64,000 bases of DNA from Tetrapyrgos nigripes (GCA_013368315.1 JAACJM010000044.1:248001-312000), one strand, 5' to 3'. Counted from the first letter of the stretch, positions 21,330-34,088 are shown. Notes: generated by a model from the letters alone, not told the origin. Numbers and translations are program-made.

Positions 21330-22216
21330 GTTGGAATGATGGTAATGAGTGATAGTGGTAAGTGCATTCCAATCATCTTAATTGGCATTAATAGTTCTGA
21401 CAAGTGGGATAGAAGCAGTTACCAGTGATGGACAGGCTTTTGGTACTCAGTATGGTCAGACTCAGTGGTTGATGAATAAGGGATATTGATGTCGTCATGC
21501 AGTGCCAGTCTCTTTGTCATTGTCTCACACAGGTGTGAGTCAGACTTGTTCTGTCTCTTGTAAGACAACATTGAGAAGTATTGGAACTTGCCAGTAGCCA
21601 CTTGGTGTGTAGCAATCATCTCAGTCTTCTCAATCCTTTGAGTGTCATATTCAGAGTTTGATGATTTTTTTTCTTGATTTTCCTAGGTTGGCTTTATTAT
21701 TTACAATGTTTACAAATTGATATTCATCTATGCCTAAAAAAACTAGACTAAGGTATGTTGACCTTGAAAGCAAAAGAAAGTAAATGCACTGAAAGCATTG
21801 CATGGGTGCCTCTTCCCAATAGTAGATAGATGTCAGGGTGAAAAACCTGAGCCCCTATTGAGGAAGGAGCAGCTAGACTACAAGAGAAGCCCAGGGTAGC
21901 AGTCGGAAGAACAGATGGTGTATGTAAAGTATAATACCTAGTTGCTCCTCAGGGATGACAGAGTATTGAGTAATAAGAAAGGGAAACAAAGAACTTGCCT
22001 TGACAGAAATGTTGTTCTGGACTTAATGAGTAATATGATATATTGTGTGTCGACAATAATCAAGTGTCCCGTCACATCAGACAGATGACAGTGAGAGAAG
22101 AAGAGAAGGTAAGATAAGATTCCCATGTCCTTAGACATGCAATAAGGCATACACATGTGACCAAGAAAATACTAAATAAGGAAGACACATTGAATTAATA
22201 TTGGGTCTCAGAGACA
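21330..22216. other. Intergenic, no gene seen
   Basis: AT-rich sequence without a supported gene. Ends at the target duplication of the first solo LTR. Confidence 0.4.
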
Positions 22217-22698
22217 GGCTGTGTCAAGGTTGCTGATACACTTAAGTAACCACCCAAGTCACAAGACGATAGATTGAACAAGAGAGATATGAATAGAGGA
22301 AAAGAGTAAGCTGACTAGGTTCTACACTGCATAGTAATAGTACGGAGTGGAGACGAAGTGAACGAACTAAAGGACTAACTAGAGTTTCAAGTGGTTTATA
22401 TAGAAGAATAATGAATAAGTGATAGGAACAAGATAGGAGAAACAGGAGAAACATAGGAGATAATGGAGAAATGTAGGGAAAAGATAGGAGAAAGATAAGA
22501 TTGATCAGATGGAAGATTGATTGATGGTTATTATAAGGTTTGACAGGTTTTATAAAGTTCAAAGTCAGTAACACAAGGTTTATAAAGTTTAAAAGGGTTT
22601 ATCGAGGAAATGCAATAGATGAGTGATCGGAAAATGGGTTCAATAATGAAGTAGAAGAAGAAGGAGGACAAAGAATTGTAGCAGTTCGTGACAGGCTG
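22217..22698 (+). mobile_element. Solo LTR 1 with TSD
   Basis: LTR 22222-22693 (472 bp) starts TGTCAAGGTTGCTG and ends GCAGTTCGTGACA. It is flanked by perfect duplications GGCTG at 22217-22221 and 22694-22698. No internal retroelement sequence, so it is a product of LTR-LTR recombination. Confidence 0.85.
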
Positions 22699-22858
22699 GC
22701 ACCAAGTCAGATCCACCTCAATCAATGGAAGACAGACCCCCAACATCTCCAGAGAGGCTTCAGTGGGCCAATCTCTTTGAACTCTCCATTCCTTCTAAAC
22801 ATTCCTTGTACATCAGACCACAAAACTTGCATAAGAAGAAAAAGAAAAAGAAAGAATA

Positions 22859-23351
22859 GAAAATGTCATGAACTGCTACAGTTCTTTGCCCTCCCTCTTC
22901 CTTTACTTCATCATTGAACCCATTCCTTTATCATTCATCTATTGCATTCCCTCATTGATACTTTTGTTTTCATTTCTATTACCCTTTGATTCATGCTCCT
23001 TTTAAACCTTATAGCATTGACTTTGAACTCTATAATATCTGTCAAACTATGTTTAGCTATCATAGTTCTATTTCCACCATCGTACCTATCTTTCATATTG
23101 TTGTTCTCGTCCCTTTACTATTTTTATGAAACTCTCTCCTCATTCATTGTTCTTTTACATAGATACCAGTGGACCTTGGTATTTGGTTCTTTAGTCTGTT
23201 CACTTTGTCTCTGCTCTGTACTACCATTACACAGTGTAGAGCCTATTCAGCTTACTCATTTCCCTCAATCGATTTCTCTATCCTCATCATTCTAGTCTTT
23301 GTGTGACTTGGATGGTTTGTTATTGAGTGTACCAGCAACCTTGACAGAAAA
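22859..23351 (-). mobile_element. Solo LTR 2, same family, opposite orientation, with TSD
   Basis: LTR 22864-23346 (483 bp) on the minus strand also runs TGTCAAGGTTGCTGGTACAC to TTCATGACA. It is flanked by GAAAA at 22859-22863 and 23347-23351. Homologous to solo LTR 1 along its length with many differences. Confidence 0.85.
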
Positions 23352-23633
23352 TAAGTCCAAGACCATTCTCAGCTTGTAACTTTATCTCAACCACCCTATT
23401 TATAGCCTGGAGGATCAGGTCAGTGACCAGCCAGCAGAATAATAATCATTACAAGTTGTACGGTACCCTGCAAGCTACAAGCTATAAGTATGTAGTATGT
23501 GATATCAAGAGGACTCCTGGTCCCAAGGGATATCACAAGAATAAGCTTTACTATTTTCAGATCTGATGAGGAAAGAAAGGTAAGAATGAAACCAACAAAA
23601 AGGAAGCTCAGGCTTCCTAACTTCTGCTCCACC

Positions 23634-26600
23634 TTATGCTCTGACCCATTTCCGACAGTTATTTGCCTTACACTGACAGGTAATACCTCCTGCTGGGGTA
23701 TCCCTACCACTGCCATTACTGCTGCCAGCACTTGTGCCATGGTTGCCATTGTTATTATGGGTTTGTTCTGGGTCATAGTCAAAAGTAAACTCCTCTTTTT
23801 CTTTAATGTCGCGAGCAGCAACGAAAATCAGGTTGGGCATGTTCATCTGAAAGGGCGCTCAGTGATTCTTGGGATAATTAGTATGAGGATAGACTTACAT
23901 CAACCCTAGTCTCCCAAACTGCAGAGTATATCTTGAGATTGGGTGAACAGGAATGGCTGTCATGGTGGCATTATAAGATATGTCTTCAATTGTTACTTTG
24001 GAAGATGGAGAAAAACATGTGCTTACTTGATAAACCTTGTCCAGTTACCACAATTTGTCGCATCAACAGTATACCTCCTCACATCAGGTGTCAAATCTGA
24101 TGAGGAATTTTCCATTGTATCGAGGTCAAAGAGATAAGCTGCAGCGTTCCCAGTCTTTCCCTTGACTGAATCCCTGTGACTGCATATGAGAAGGAAAAGC
24201 AGGGTTAGCCAAGGATACCCTTTACAAATCATACTCACACTATAAGCCTGTTGACAAACACATACAGTCAGTCAGTACTGACTCCTCATTGTAGGAACAA
24301 ATGGTTGGCTCACCCAGTATACTCCCCCAACACTGTCCCCCTCTCCACAGCCTTCCCTGGTCTCACTCCCCATCCTCTTCTATCAGAAGTCATAAAAACC
24401 TCAATAGGGACTTTTCTAGGATGTTGAGCTACAGAGTTGACACAACGAGTTTTATCACAAGGACAATCACTATTGCATTCAACGATGATGCCTCCTTGAT
24501 GATTCTCGAGGAGGAAGTGGCCCTGTGTGATAGCATGATAGTGAGGTGAAAAGTGGTCCAGTTCATCAGTAACAAGAAGTGGGATAGGAGAGGGATGTGT
24601 GTAGATACATCAAACTCACCTCCTTATCATAAACCTCCCTCTCCACATCATAAAACTCCCCCTCCATATAACTATCCTCATAATGTACATTGGTAGTTGT
24701 ACACTCGCACTGCGAGGAGCATGATTCATTCTCACTACATCCAGGACAACTTTGACGAGGTTTAGAGATGTCTGCAGGATTGGAACAGATGTTTGAGTCA
24801 CTGGTGTAGAACAGAGTTAGCGCTAGCATTCAGTATGGAGCAAGTATTGATATGGAAACCACGGAATAGGGGTCAGAGTAAGGACAGAATGATGGAGGAA
24901 GGCAGAGGAAGGTGGAGGCTGATAGACAAATCAGGTCAACAAATAAAAGATACTCACTATTTCCTACTACTCTCAAGATACTTAAACCCCTTGGGAACAG
25001 GGAGTGTATAGTCCTGTCCATTAAATATACTAATCTTTGCTGCACCTGCTTGAGAGGCTTTCTTGTTCCACTCGCGTTCGAGTCTGCCAGATAAAGCCAG
25101 TGAAAGTGGAAGGAAATGGGCAGAGGGAGGAGGAGGGGAGGGGAGAAAAAGTGTGGTGATAGAGGGAGTAGAGATGGTAGAGGTACAAGATGAGGATGGA
25201 GGGGATGAAGGATGTGGGGGAGGTGGGAGAGTGATGCAGGCACAATCAGTCCAGGGCACAAGATTATAGACATATAGACAACCAACTCACTCAATCTCAT
25301 CATTAGGCCGAGGACCTGGTTTGCGTCGGGAACGAGTAGGTGCAGCCTGTGCCAGAGCAGGTGGTGCCAGTGGGGTAGCTGTAGCAGCAGGCTTTGGGAT
25401 GGACGTAGTAGAGGAAGAAGAGACAGGGAGAAATGAAGCTGGTGTTTCTGTATGCGAGCCATCCAAGGCAAAATGTACATGACGTTCAGGAAGTTTGGGA
25501 GGGAAAGCAGTGGGGGTGGGTATAGAAGTGGACAAAAAAGATGAAGTACTTGAAGTACTTGATGTTGCATTTAATATTGCAGTTGATGCAGACCCAGATA
25601 AAGTCAACAGGGTGTGTGTGGTGGCTTGAGGAGAAGAGTGGTTGGTTTGATGGTGCTATTGGAGATTTGGCAAGAAGTGGGAAGAAAGTTTGGAGAGTTA
25701 AGAGTAAGTAAGAACCAGAGTGATGGCCAATGCACTCACTGTTGTCATCTTGGTTGATTCCAAGCATGGGATGAAGATGAAGGGTTCCTCACTGTCAGGT
25801 TGAGATGTTGGGACTACTTCCAAAGAAGTAGGTGTTGGAGGTTGGCTTTCAGTTTGAGATTGGGTGTGTTGAGGGGTGGACAATCCAGGAAGAGAAGGGG
25901 AAGGCTGTAGCTAGACGCATGTAAATGGAAATGGAAGTCTTATTAGAATAAAAGAAAATGGCCATGGCCTACACTTACGCTGGAGGTTGTGCTAACATCA
26001 TGGGTTGCCACTCTATCATTTGCAGTGCCCGAAGCCTTTTTTCATAACTCAAACATCAGGATGAGAAGGATATGTCAGAAACACACCTGAAGAGTAGAGG
26101 AAGTTAGCATAAATAGGATAAATTTCAAATAAGGTCTCTACCTTTGGACTGTCATTCCTTGGCAGATCATTTGCTGGACTTCTATTGTGAGTGGAGAAGT
26201 AACCAGTGATAAGTTTCTGCTTTGCTTTTCCCTTTCCACTTTTTGCAGTAGTAGTTTTCGAAGAAGCAGACTTTGACACAACCTTTGTCACCTTCACAGT
26301 TGTAGTTGTAGTTGTAGTCGAGGTCGTAGTTGTTGTTGAGATCGTAGTTGAAGTTGTAGTTGTAGTTGAAGTCGTAGTCGAAGATGGAGCAGCACCAACA
26401 TTATTTCCTACGCTACTTCCAGCAACCTCGGGGTCGGAGTCATCCTCAAGAAGCTCAATGACTGTTCTGTTTCCTTCCGTAGTCTCTCGATAAAGGATTA
26501 CATCTGTCCCTCTAAAGTTGACATACGCTCATAAATCATGTAAGAATGACGAACATACCCTTCGCGGACCCAGTGATAGTCTTCTTACTGCTGCCCGCTG

Positions 26601-26729
26601 AATTCTATGAAACCACCGCGTTATTAGCTTCACGGACGGATCGCAGGGTTGATGGGAATGGAATGAGACGATCAACGCATGTACACTCACGCTGGCAGCT
26701 TTGCGTTTTGGCGACGTGACCAAAACCAT
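23634..26729 (-). CDS. SUV39/Clr4-type SET-domain histone H3K9 methyltransferase
   Basis: ATG at 26729. Early exons encode a disordered Ser/Thr-rich part, with a Thr tract near 26300-26390 and basic segments, then a KASQAGAAKISIFN block that leads into the catalytic part. Pre-SET cysteines follow (CPGCSENESCSSQCEC and CNSDCPCDKTRCVN). SET motifs are in order: RRGWGVRPGKAV, GTVLGEYTG, NWTRFINHSCSPNLKIY (RFINHSC formed across an intron near 23955-24030) and EEFTFDYDP. The post-SET CQCKANNCRKW closes the protein (stop 23634). All zinc and catalytic elements of an H3K9 methyltransferase are visible, so the gene looks intact. Role: nuclear heterochromatin formation (family knowledge). No chromodomain recognised. 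Exact exon borders in the N-terminal half are uncertain. Confidence 0.85.
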
Positions 26730-27319
26730 CGAAATCAAAATGTGCTGTAGGAGAGGAAAGCCAGCAAGAGGGCTACTGCGCTCACTGAGTGGTAAAGAAG
26801 GTGGGGGAAAGAAGGAAAGGTTTGAAGGCGCAGTTTGGATTGCAGTTCTCAGGACCGGATGAAGGCCATGAGGCGGTACAAGCTACAAGGAGAGTACAAC
26901 ATTCAGTATGCCAGAAACTGAATGGAGAGGACTGTCAATACTTCAAGTTATAGCAGTGTACTGACAGCGTGTAAATGCCTCTATTAAGTGGTGTAGGTTA
27001 GATATATGGTAACTGTCTGAAGATGTTCGAAGACAATGAGGGAGTAAGGCAGGTGGCAACGATGGACGGCGTAGACACTGACAGCCTGAGAGAACTCAGG
27101 AATAAGGGCCCCGAAGCCGGCGTCAGCATTGAACAGGAACAGCTAAAACTCCCATTTCAAAGTCTTGATCGCCTTTGGCAACACTCTAGGCCTTGATACT
27201 TGTAACGGGGGACTTGTTTGAGAGGTGGCATGAAAAACAATGTTTGTTTGGAGATTCTCGTAAGTATTCTACATGGATTATACAGTATCCGCTTTAGTAG
27301 GTATCGATAGTATATGAAG
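26730..27319. other. Upstream region of the SET gene, no gene seen
   Basis: Holds the presumed promoter of the methyltransferase. No recognisable repeat boundary or coding segment. Confidence 0.4.
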
Positions 27320-27525
27320 GAAATGTGGGCCACCGTTAGCGCGTGGCGACGATGAGGCTCTAGTTCCGTCGATGTCAACTGTGGAGGGCACTTCTCGGCA
27401 CGATGTGATTGATGGCGGGACTTTCCAGCCAATAAGGAGGAGCTATCGACCATATAGCCACATGCGTAAACCGCGCCTTATAAGAACGAGTCCCTTAAAA
27501 GGGCTTCGTAACGCAATCCCCGACT
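27320..27525. repeat. Dispersed repeat, copy related to 48300-48450
   Basis: Shares aaatgtgggcca, ggaggagctatcga, catagccaca and a perfect ttataagaacgagtccctta with 48300-48450, in the same order and orientation. Ends aaagggcttcgtaacgc. Confidence 0.7.
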
Positions 27526-27829
27526 CCTTTAGGAGGAGGGACTGCAGTTCTGAAAAAAGTTCCGCATCAAAAAAGTGAATGCTATTAAAGTACTACGAAG
27601 CATCGAAGCATCACTTACATCTTGAAGGCGAGAATAGGGGCGCCGAACCCAGCTTACAAAAGCTGTAGACAAACATAACCAACTAAAACGCTCAACCTGT
27701 GCACGACGCTACAGTTGCCAAAATGGCTGCACTACTCATACGGCGATACCGATACTGCCGCAGCCTCTCACTCAACTCCTTCTCAGCCCAAAACCGCCAG
27801 TCATTCGCGACTGTGTTTCAACCAACTCG

Positions 27830-28420
27830 GCTTCAAACTCGTGTCTCCAGCTCCTTTTGTAATTTCTCGACGTGTTTTTCAGTACCACCTTTGCTTTTAT
27901 CCTCCCATTCTCGAATCTTCTCTCCTTTCCCTTCACACGTTCCCTTTCTAGCTCCTATTCCAAAACTCGTCGTTTCCAACGCTTTTCCTATTTCCTCCCT
28001 CTCCCGTCTCTCCAACCCGAGCGAGACCTCCACGGTCCAACGTCCAACTCTTGCTCGGCCTCCATCGCTCCACCCAGCTCCTCTTTCATTGATGCTGCTT
28101 CTTCCTTCACCGCTTCCAGCTCGTCTTTGCTCCACCCCGCCTTCCTCTCCTTTTTTACCAACGTCTCCTCCCACCGACTGAGTCTTATCATCCTTCAGCC
28201 TCTCTCTCTTCCCTCGACCTATCGACCTCTCCCTTCAAGGTCTCCACTTCACCTCTCAGCCGCTTTCCCTCGTCCTCTGCGATTCATAAAGCCTCCCTCA
28301 GTCGAGGTGTCTTAGCTTTTGCCGCTGTCTCGACTCGATATTTTTCTCGACGAAGTCTGTCGAGTTCGGTGAGGATTTGGATCTGGATGTAGTTGTCGTT
28401 ATCTGTGAGGAGGGGTTGGA
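27830..28420 (-). pseudogene. Degenerate coiled-coil protein fragment
   Basis: Minus-strand frames carry heptad-like charged pieces that jump frame: LTELDRLRREKYRVE, RLRGEVETLKGEVDRSREE, WSKDELEAVKEEAASMKEEL and HVEKLQKELETR. Stops and frame changes break it. Looks like remains of a coiled-coil gene; no specific family. The plus-strand Ser/Pro-rich frames here are the antisense shadow. Confidence 0.35.
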
Positions 28421-29414
28421 TATGCGTATGGTTTCGTTGGCTTTGGCGTTGGCGTCTACGTTGTCGGGCTGGCAGACGTCGCCGTCGTCGACATGGAGGA
28501 TGTCTCCAAGGACGTTACGGTCTTATTGTTGATGATTCTTTTCGACGTTTTCCTAGTCCAATTCGTTGGCACGGGATTCTGCCTTGAGTCGGGGTCTGGT
28601 TAGGGGTTGGGGGTGGTTCTAAAGATGTATTTGGGTCTGAGGAATGATTTAGGCCTGGAGATAGACGTCAGTCGAGGTTGACAAGGAGATGGAACCAAGG
28701 CTGAGGCTGAGGCTGTTAATTCACGATGTCATCATCATCCTCATCGCGGGGCTAATCCTTTGGACTTTATCGGGAATAGCATATATCGTCTCTATACGCG
28801 TTTCTCTCGCTAGGACTCTTCTGAACCGTGGCCACCCGCGTCCCTGCTATGAATATACTCAGACCGACCATGACAAGCAAGCGACGCCCTGAACGAGATT
28901 GAGGAACACGAAGAACACCCTGGATACGAGAGATGACGGCCAAAGACTCGTCATCATATTCTACTGCATAGGAACCCTCGAACTACTTGGCCCTATCCCA
29001 GACAAGGTCCCTCAGTCGGATATGGAGAGAGTGGATTTGAGAGCAGTATGTTTGTGAGTGCCTTCATTCACGTCGTTCTTTCGTTGCTTGACCACTTCTT
29101 CGTCCTGCTGTTTCTCCCATGAAGCCGCTATTCACTTGTCTTCGCAGCTGGTCCATACGGTGTAGGATTTCGACCTAGTCGTTTATGAATACAAATTCGA
29201 GCGCACACGAGGCTTTGGTGTGTATCCATCCATTTCGTGTTTCTTCGCTTTCCGTGTTGCTGACCATCCTTCCTCAGCCTTCCCTTCATTATCCGATAAA
29301 AGATCCCCTCATCCCCATACAATACTACCTACTTAATAACAACACCGCCATGCTTACACTTGCTATCCTACGTGACGGGAGGGGTTGGGGAGGTTGGTTG
29401 TGAGTTGTCAGAGA
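28421..29414. other. Intergenic, no gene supported
   Basis: Short frames on both strands, none with domain resemblance. Confidence 0.35.
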
Positions 29415-31057
29415 GTACATCAGTATTTTCTCCAGGCGTATGGAGCGCATGGGCGCGTATGGGGCCATACAGCCATGCGGCCGCCATCCATGTATGGGAA
29501 TTGGGGGGCACGCGTAAGTCCCATACACATGTATGGCGTCGGCTAATCTGCCCCATACGCCCCATGCACCTCAAATTGCCTGCTTTTTACGTCGTCCATA
29601 CACCTCCATACATGCCATACACCTCACAGATGTCAACAAATTAGGTATGAAAAACAATATCCATATTATCAGATTCTATCTAGTATCTAGTACAGCATGT
29701 AGGAGAATATAATTAATATGCTACATATGAGAAAAGAGGAAGATGAGGACGAGCACTAATCCCAATGAAAGGATTGTAAGGATGATATAGGTATACATTG
29801 AGAAGGCAGTTTACAACAAAGAGAGGACTTACCGAGACTGAACCACACTCAACAAAGAACGATACAGAGGATCCTGGATAACAGCAATAGAAATCAGTCA
29901 AGGATATGCATCGAAAGCGAATGTACCATACTCACCTCATTCCACTTCCCGAAATCCAATCAACTCTTGCTCTCGAAGCTAGCCCATGACACTACAAGAC
30001 CTAGCCAAAGCGAACAGTGAAACAGATGTCAGTACCCGTTCATTGCAGAGCTAGTCAGATACTTACCGGGAAAATATCTGTCACTGATGCGCTGCCGCTC
30101 GGAGTCTGCAATGACAAGCTCGGTGTAAACACTTACCTGTGATAGAGTAGCAGTGCAGGTAAACGTGGGCAGGCAGAAAAAGAGGGAGAGAATGGAGGGA
30201 ACGCGAGGTAGAGACGTTAGTGGACGGTGACGTGGTGGTTGAGAGTAAGGCAGACGCAAAAACTTGAAAAAGCAAATCAACAGAAGTTCTTTCAAACTCC
30301 GCTTCAACCGTTCACGTGACCGCGACCTTGGTCCCGGAACCTCAGGCACCACTCGCTAAACTCTTCTGTATAGGAGTAGGGCTCCTAGCGGATCGGATGA
30401 GTTGCTCGAACATGCCAATCCGCATCGGCGGATGGCATCCGTCGGATGACCCGATCATCCGCGGATGGGTGGCTGATATACTAATGAGTGTAGAAAAATG
30501 GTCAGAAGGTATTTTTTAAAATTGTAAACTACGTCTAAGTACATGTAGAGTGCAATACATGAAAATTTATCAAGTTACTCACTATTGACACATTCTTATT
30601 ATGACAAGAATGGCTCTGGCCACTTGGCCAATATTTTTCCCACATACTCGCAACTTCGAGCAAAGGGATCAAGATGTTCAACGTGTCGAAAAGACCTTTC
30701 TGTCGATTTTACGTGAGTTTTTGTAACTATACAGTACCTCGGAAAAGCCCGAGACTGAACTAAATTGGGCAAGTACGACACATTCTTACGTACTTCAGCC
30801 ATCCGACGATCATCTACGGATGGGCGGATGGTATCCGCCGGATGGGAGCATCTCCAGAGGCCCATCCGCCATCCGAATCCGAGGCCTCATCGGCGGATAG
30901 GCGCCGGATCATCCGATCCGTTAGGAGCCCTATATGGGAGTGTACGGAGATTTAGCAGAGTGTATGGGGCGGATCAGAAAAATTTTGTATGGGCATGTAT
31001 GGCATGCATGGCTGCTATGCGCCCATGCGCCCATAAATTTGGGAAATTACTGATGTA
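29415..31057. mobile_element. Putative hAT-like element with TATGG/GCGCATGGGCGC subterminal repeats
   Basis: Both ends are inverted relative to each other: the left end reads TACATCAGTATTTTC and then CGCATGGGCGCGTATG; the right end, reversed, reads TACATCAGTAATTTCCC and then ATGGGCGCATGGGCGC. Many CCATACA/TATGG copies lie within 190 bases of the left end. No convincing target duplication and no transposase. Contains the nested element at 30377-30932. Confidence 0.45.
30369..30940. mobile_element. hAT-like MITE with CGGATG subterminal repeats
   Basis: Element 30377-30932 (556 bp). Terminal inverted repeats TAGGGCTCCTARCGGATCGG (24 bp, one mismatch). Many CGGATG/CATCCG hexamers lie in the first and last 130 bases. 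Flanks TATAGGAG (30369-30376) and TATGGGAG (30933-30940) match at 7 of 8 bases, the 8-bp duplication expected of hAT. Confidence 0.75.
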
Positions 31058-32790
31058 GGGGAGAGGAGTTGGAGATGGGAGTTTTAGTACCATTCCTCTT
31101 TCGTCGTCGACGTCTGCGTCGTCTGCGTCAAGGGATACTGGGGGTACTAAGGGCGATGTCGGCACGGATGAGGGTAGGGATACAGACCTCCGAACTCTCT
31201 ACTGTGCCTTTGTCCTCTGCCACTTGCCAGACGACTGGAGCACGGTCGATGTAGAAAAGGCTATGTGGGATTTGCTTTTTTTTGGCGAGGGTTTTTTCGT
31301 CTTTCCGTTTTTTTTCCTTCAACTTCAATGTTTCTTTCTTACTCTATGGGGTCGCGCTGGATTTACGACTGACGCTAGCATATTTTCTTTCTTCTTTTGG
31401 TCGTTCACAGACATACGAAGGCGGCTACGGCATATCCACCAACTGTGAAGCACAAGGAGGGTCGACGTATATTGCGCTCAGTGGCGTTGATTTATTTGGC
31501 ACCTCAGCCTCAGTCTCCGTCTACGTCTTCTGGTGGTCAATCTGGTACTACGCCTTCTTCACCGTCATCTGGACCTTCTACACAAGCTGGTTCTACGCCT
31601 ATACAACCTGGTTTTTTGTCCGAGTCGGGTCCAGATGCAGCAGCTTGGACAAGTATGGAGATGAGGGAGATGCCGAGGCCGAGGTTAAGGTTAAACGTTA
31701 ACCCCACATCTTCTCCGGTCACAGTAAGCACACGCACACTGAGTCCGGCGAGCACGGGCACGGGCATGATGACAGTGGCGACCGGGACAAATCCAAATCC
31801 AAAGGCAGTGGTCATGATGGATATGCAGGCCGAACCAACAAAGACGCTGATGCGTGTTATTGTTTCTGGTGCGGTGCAGACCTTAAAATACTCGGTAAAT
31901 CCCACCTTGTAGATTCCCAAGCCCTTGTTTCGTTTTTGGCGGATTGTCAGTTTCGGTTTGGGGGGCACCTGGGGAGAATTCTGATGTTGCGCTGATGCTA
32001 ACTTTTGTTTTACCCTTCTCCATTCTCTTCTGCTCTCCCATAATCCATTGCGTTTACGTTTTCCTTCGTCCTTCGGGTATTGGGTATCGGATGTCATTGT
32101 TTAACGTTTATTGTTTACAGACCCCTACCACGCAAACCTCACTCTAGCCGCTTTATCTATCTATATCCCTTTCCGCTCTTCCCGTCTTCATCCTTCTACC
32201 AGTGGCGTCCCAGACGAACCCTTAGCCGTAAACGCAAGTGTAGACACAGGTGTGACATAGTCAATGACCTAAACCTATCAACATGGATATTGGACCCACT
32301 TGACCCGTTGATTAATGCGAAAGAGGAGACGGCGAGGTGGGCTAGGAAGAGGGTTGGGATGTGATCTGAATAGACGTAGAGGGTAAGTAGTGATGTGCAG
32401 TGAAAGATGACTTTCGAAGATTGACATCGAGATTTCAAGTCTGACTCTTTGTAGTACTACCATTCATAAGTACAGACACTTGTACTGGGACGAGTGTGCT
32501 CTTTTATATGTGTATGATACATAATCCATATCAGGGAAAGCACTGTGGTCAGGCCAGGACAAAATCATCTTTCCTTAGACCCGGTGTTCTAAAACTATGC
32601 GCCTCGGGTTGTAGGGCTATTCCATGTACCACGTGCATGCTGAATCCATGCCCTGTCAGCTCACTTCTAGTAAGTACGGAGAGGCACATACTAGACTCGA
32701 ACCACTCGCTCTGTGTAACACTTTGATGACAGTCGAGGAAAAGTGTCAGCGAAGCCAAACAGCTTTCATCAAACCATTGCAGGTGACTGG
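31058..32790. other. Unresolved region with conflicting open frames
   Basis: Open frames overlap on both strands (plus 31397-31912, Ser/Thr/Pro-rich; minus 31537-32097). Neither shows a known domain. A third plus frame near 31715-31860 is His/Asp/Gly-rich. One may be part of a real or decayed gene; the sequence alone does not decide which. Confidence 0.3.
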
Positions 32791-33230
32791 TGTTGAAACA
32801 TATACTCCATACTTGGTACTTCCATACTTAGGTATTTATGTGAGACTTAAATCATTTATGATGATACTATGATGTTATTATGAAGTATTAGTGGACTTAC
32901 TCAAAAAATATGCAAATGACTGGTCTATCTGGAAATTATGCAGTATTACTCATTCTTCTATGTAGCCAGTAGCATCTTTCTAGTTAGTAAGATAGCCAAT
33001 GGCAATAACCTCTTAGTCTCTTGCTATGTCTATGGACTATGTAGATATTATTAATTTACTAGGCATTTATTTAGTATAAAAGCTCTCTGTAAAGTAGAAT
33101 ATCTACAAGAACAATCCCTAGTTCTATCTGCTCTGCTCTACATCACTCTTAAGCTCTACAAGCTTTCTTCTCAACAACTTACTTGGTGAGTTGCCCTGAC
33201 TGGTCACCCCTATGCTAGGTCATGGGCCCC
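32791..33230 (+). mobile_element. Isolated Copia-type LTR with primer binding site
   Basis: Starts TGTTGAAACATA, carries a TATAAAAGCTC promoter-like box near 33075, and ends at about 33217 next to GGTCATGGGCCCC (33218-33230), very like the primer site GGTTATGGGCCCC of the full Copia element. Internal coding part and second LTR are missing. Confidence 0.6.
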
Positions 33231-34008
33231 AAGGGCCATTGTCACTGGTTTGTCTCATACAACCTCTGGTTGTCAGGATAGATTACAGTCAATGATGTCA
33301 ATGGCATGCTCATCACCAAGTATGTTGTCAGACTCATTGTTGTGCATGTGGTGGTGGATGTTTTGCTATTTTTCCTTCACATTTCAAAGCCCAGCAAAAT
33401 ATATAGCTGTGGTCCAGTTTAGAGTCACATTAGACACTCTTTGTTAGTTTATTTATAAGTCTGGAAAAGCCACTTATGACCAACTACACTCAAGATCTGT
33501 AGATCTGTCGTGACAGTATTATTTCAGGGTATTTTTGTTCATTTTCTGTTTCTTTTCTTCATCAGTCACTGCCTTTTGATCATCATTTCATTCATCCTTT
33601 GCCCTATCTTTTGTTCATCTTTCTTTTACCATCTATGCACAGCTACTATCCCCTGTTTCATCATTTGCTCATCTTTTATGATACATCTCTTACAGGAACA
33701 CTATGCACAGCTTGTTCATCTTTTGTTCATCTTTTTATGATATATCTCTTACAAGGACAATAGGCTGTACTTTGATTGTTTTGGACAGTTCTCTGATTCC
33801 TTTCTTTGCTTTGCTCAGTTACTATCTTCCCTTCTGTTCTGTGTATATAAACCTAGAGTAGTAGCTCCCTAGTCCCCATCTTGACCTCTTTGTCTTGGGA
33901 CTAGGTGAGCATCTCATGTATCTCTTGTCTTCACTTAATATTAGCTTCATCTTGGGACTAGGTTCTCATTGTCTTCTGTCTACTGCTGCTCTGTCTACGT
34001 CTACTGTT
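33231..34008. other. Intergenic, T-rich, no gene seen
   Basis: Contains two copies of cttgggactaggt (near 33893 and 33953) downstream of a TATATAAAC box near 33844, possibly a decayed LTR. Not resolved. Confidence 0.35.
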
Positions 34009-34088
34009 TTGAGCCAAGTGTGTGCTCTACACCACATTAATAATACTGTCACAACATTAATGTGGTGTAGAGCACACACTTGGCTCAA
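34009..34088. repeat. Perfect 33-bp inverted repeat (hairpin)
   Basis: Arms 34009-34041 and 34056-34088 (TTGAGCCAAGTGTGTGCTCT... and its exact complement) are separated by 14 bases. Confidence 0.95.

Noticed and set aside
22217..23351. One large foldback transposon
   Set aside because: Each arm has its own LTR ends and its own 5-bp duplication, so they are two solo LTRs.
29415..31057. 8-bp target duplication for the outer TATGG element
   Set aside because: The flanking octamers do not match for any end position tried, so no duplication is claimed.
31397..32097. Overlapping 171- and 186-codon frames on opposite strands as real genes
   Set aside because: No domain, no consistent splice signals, and composition consistent with one low-complexity sequence read both ways.
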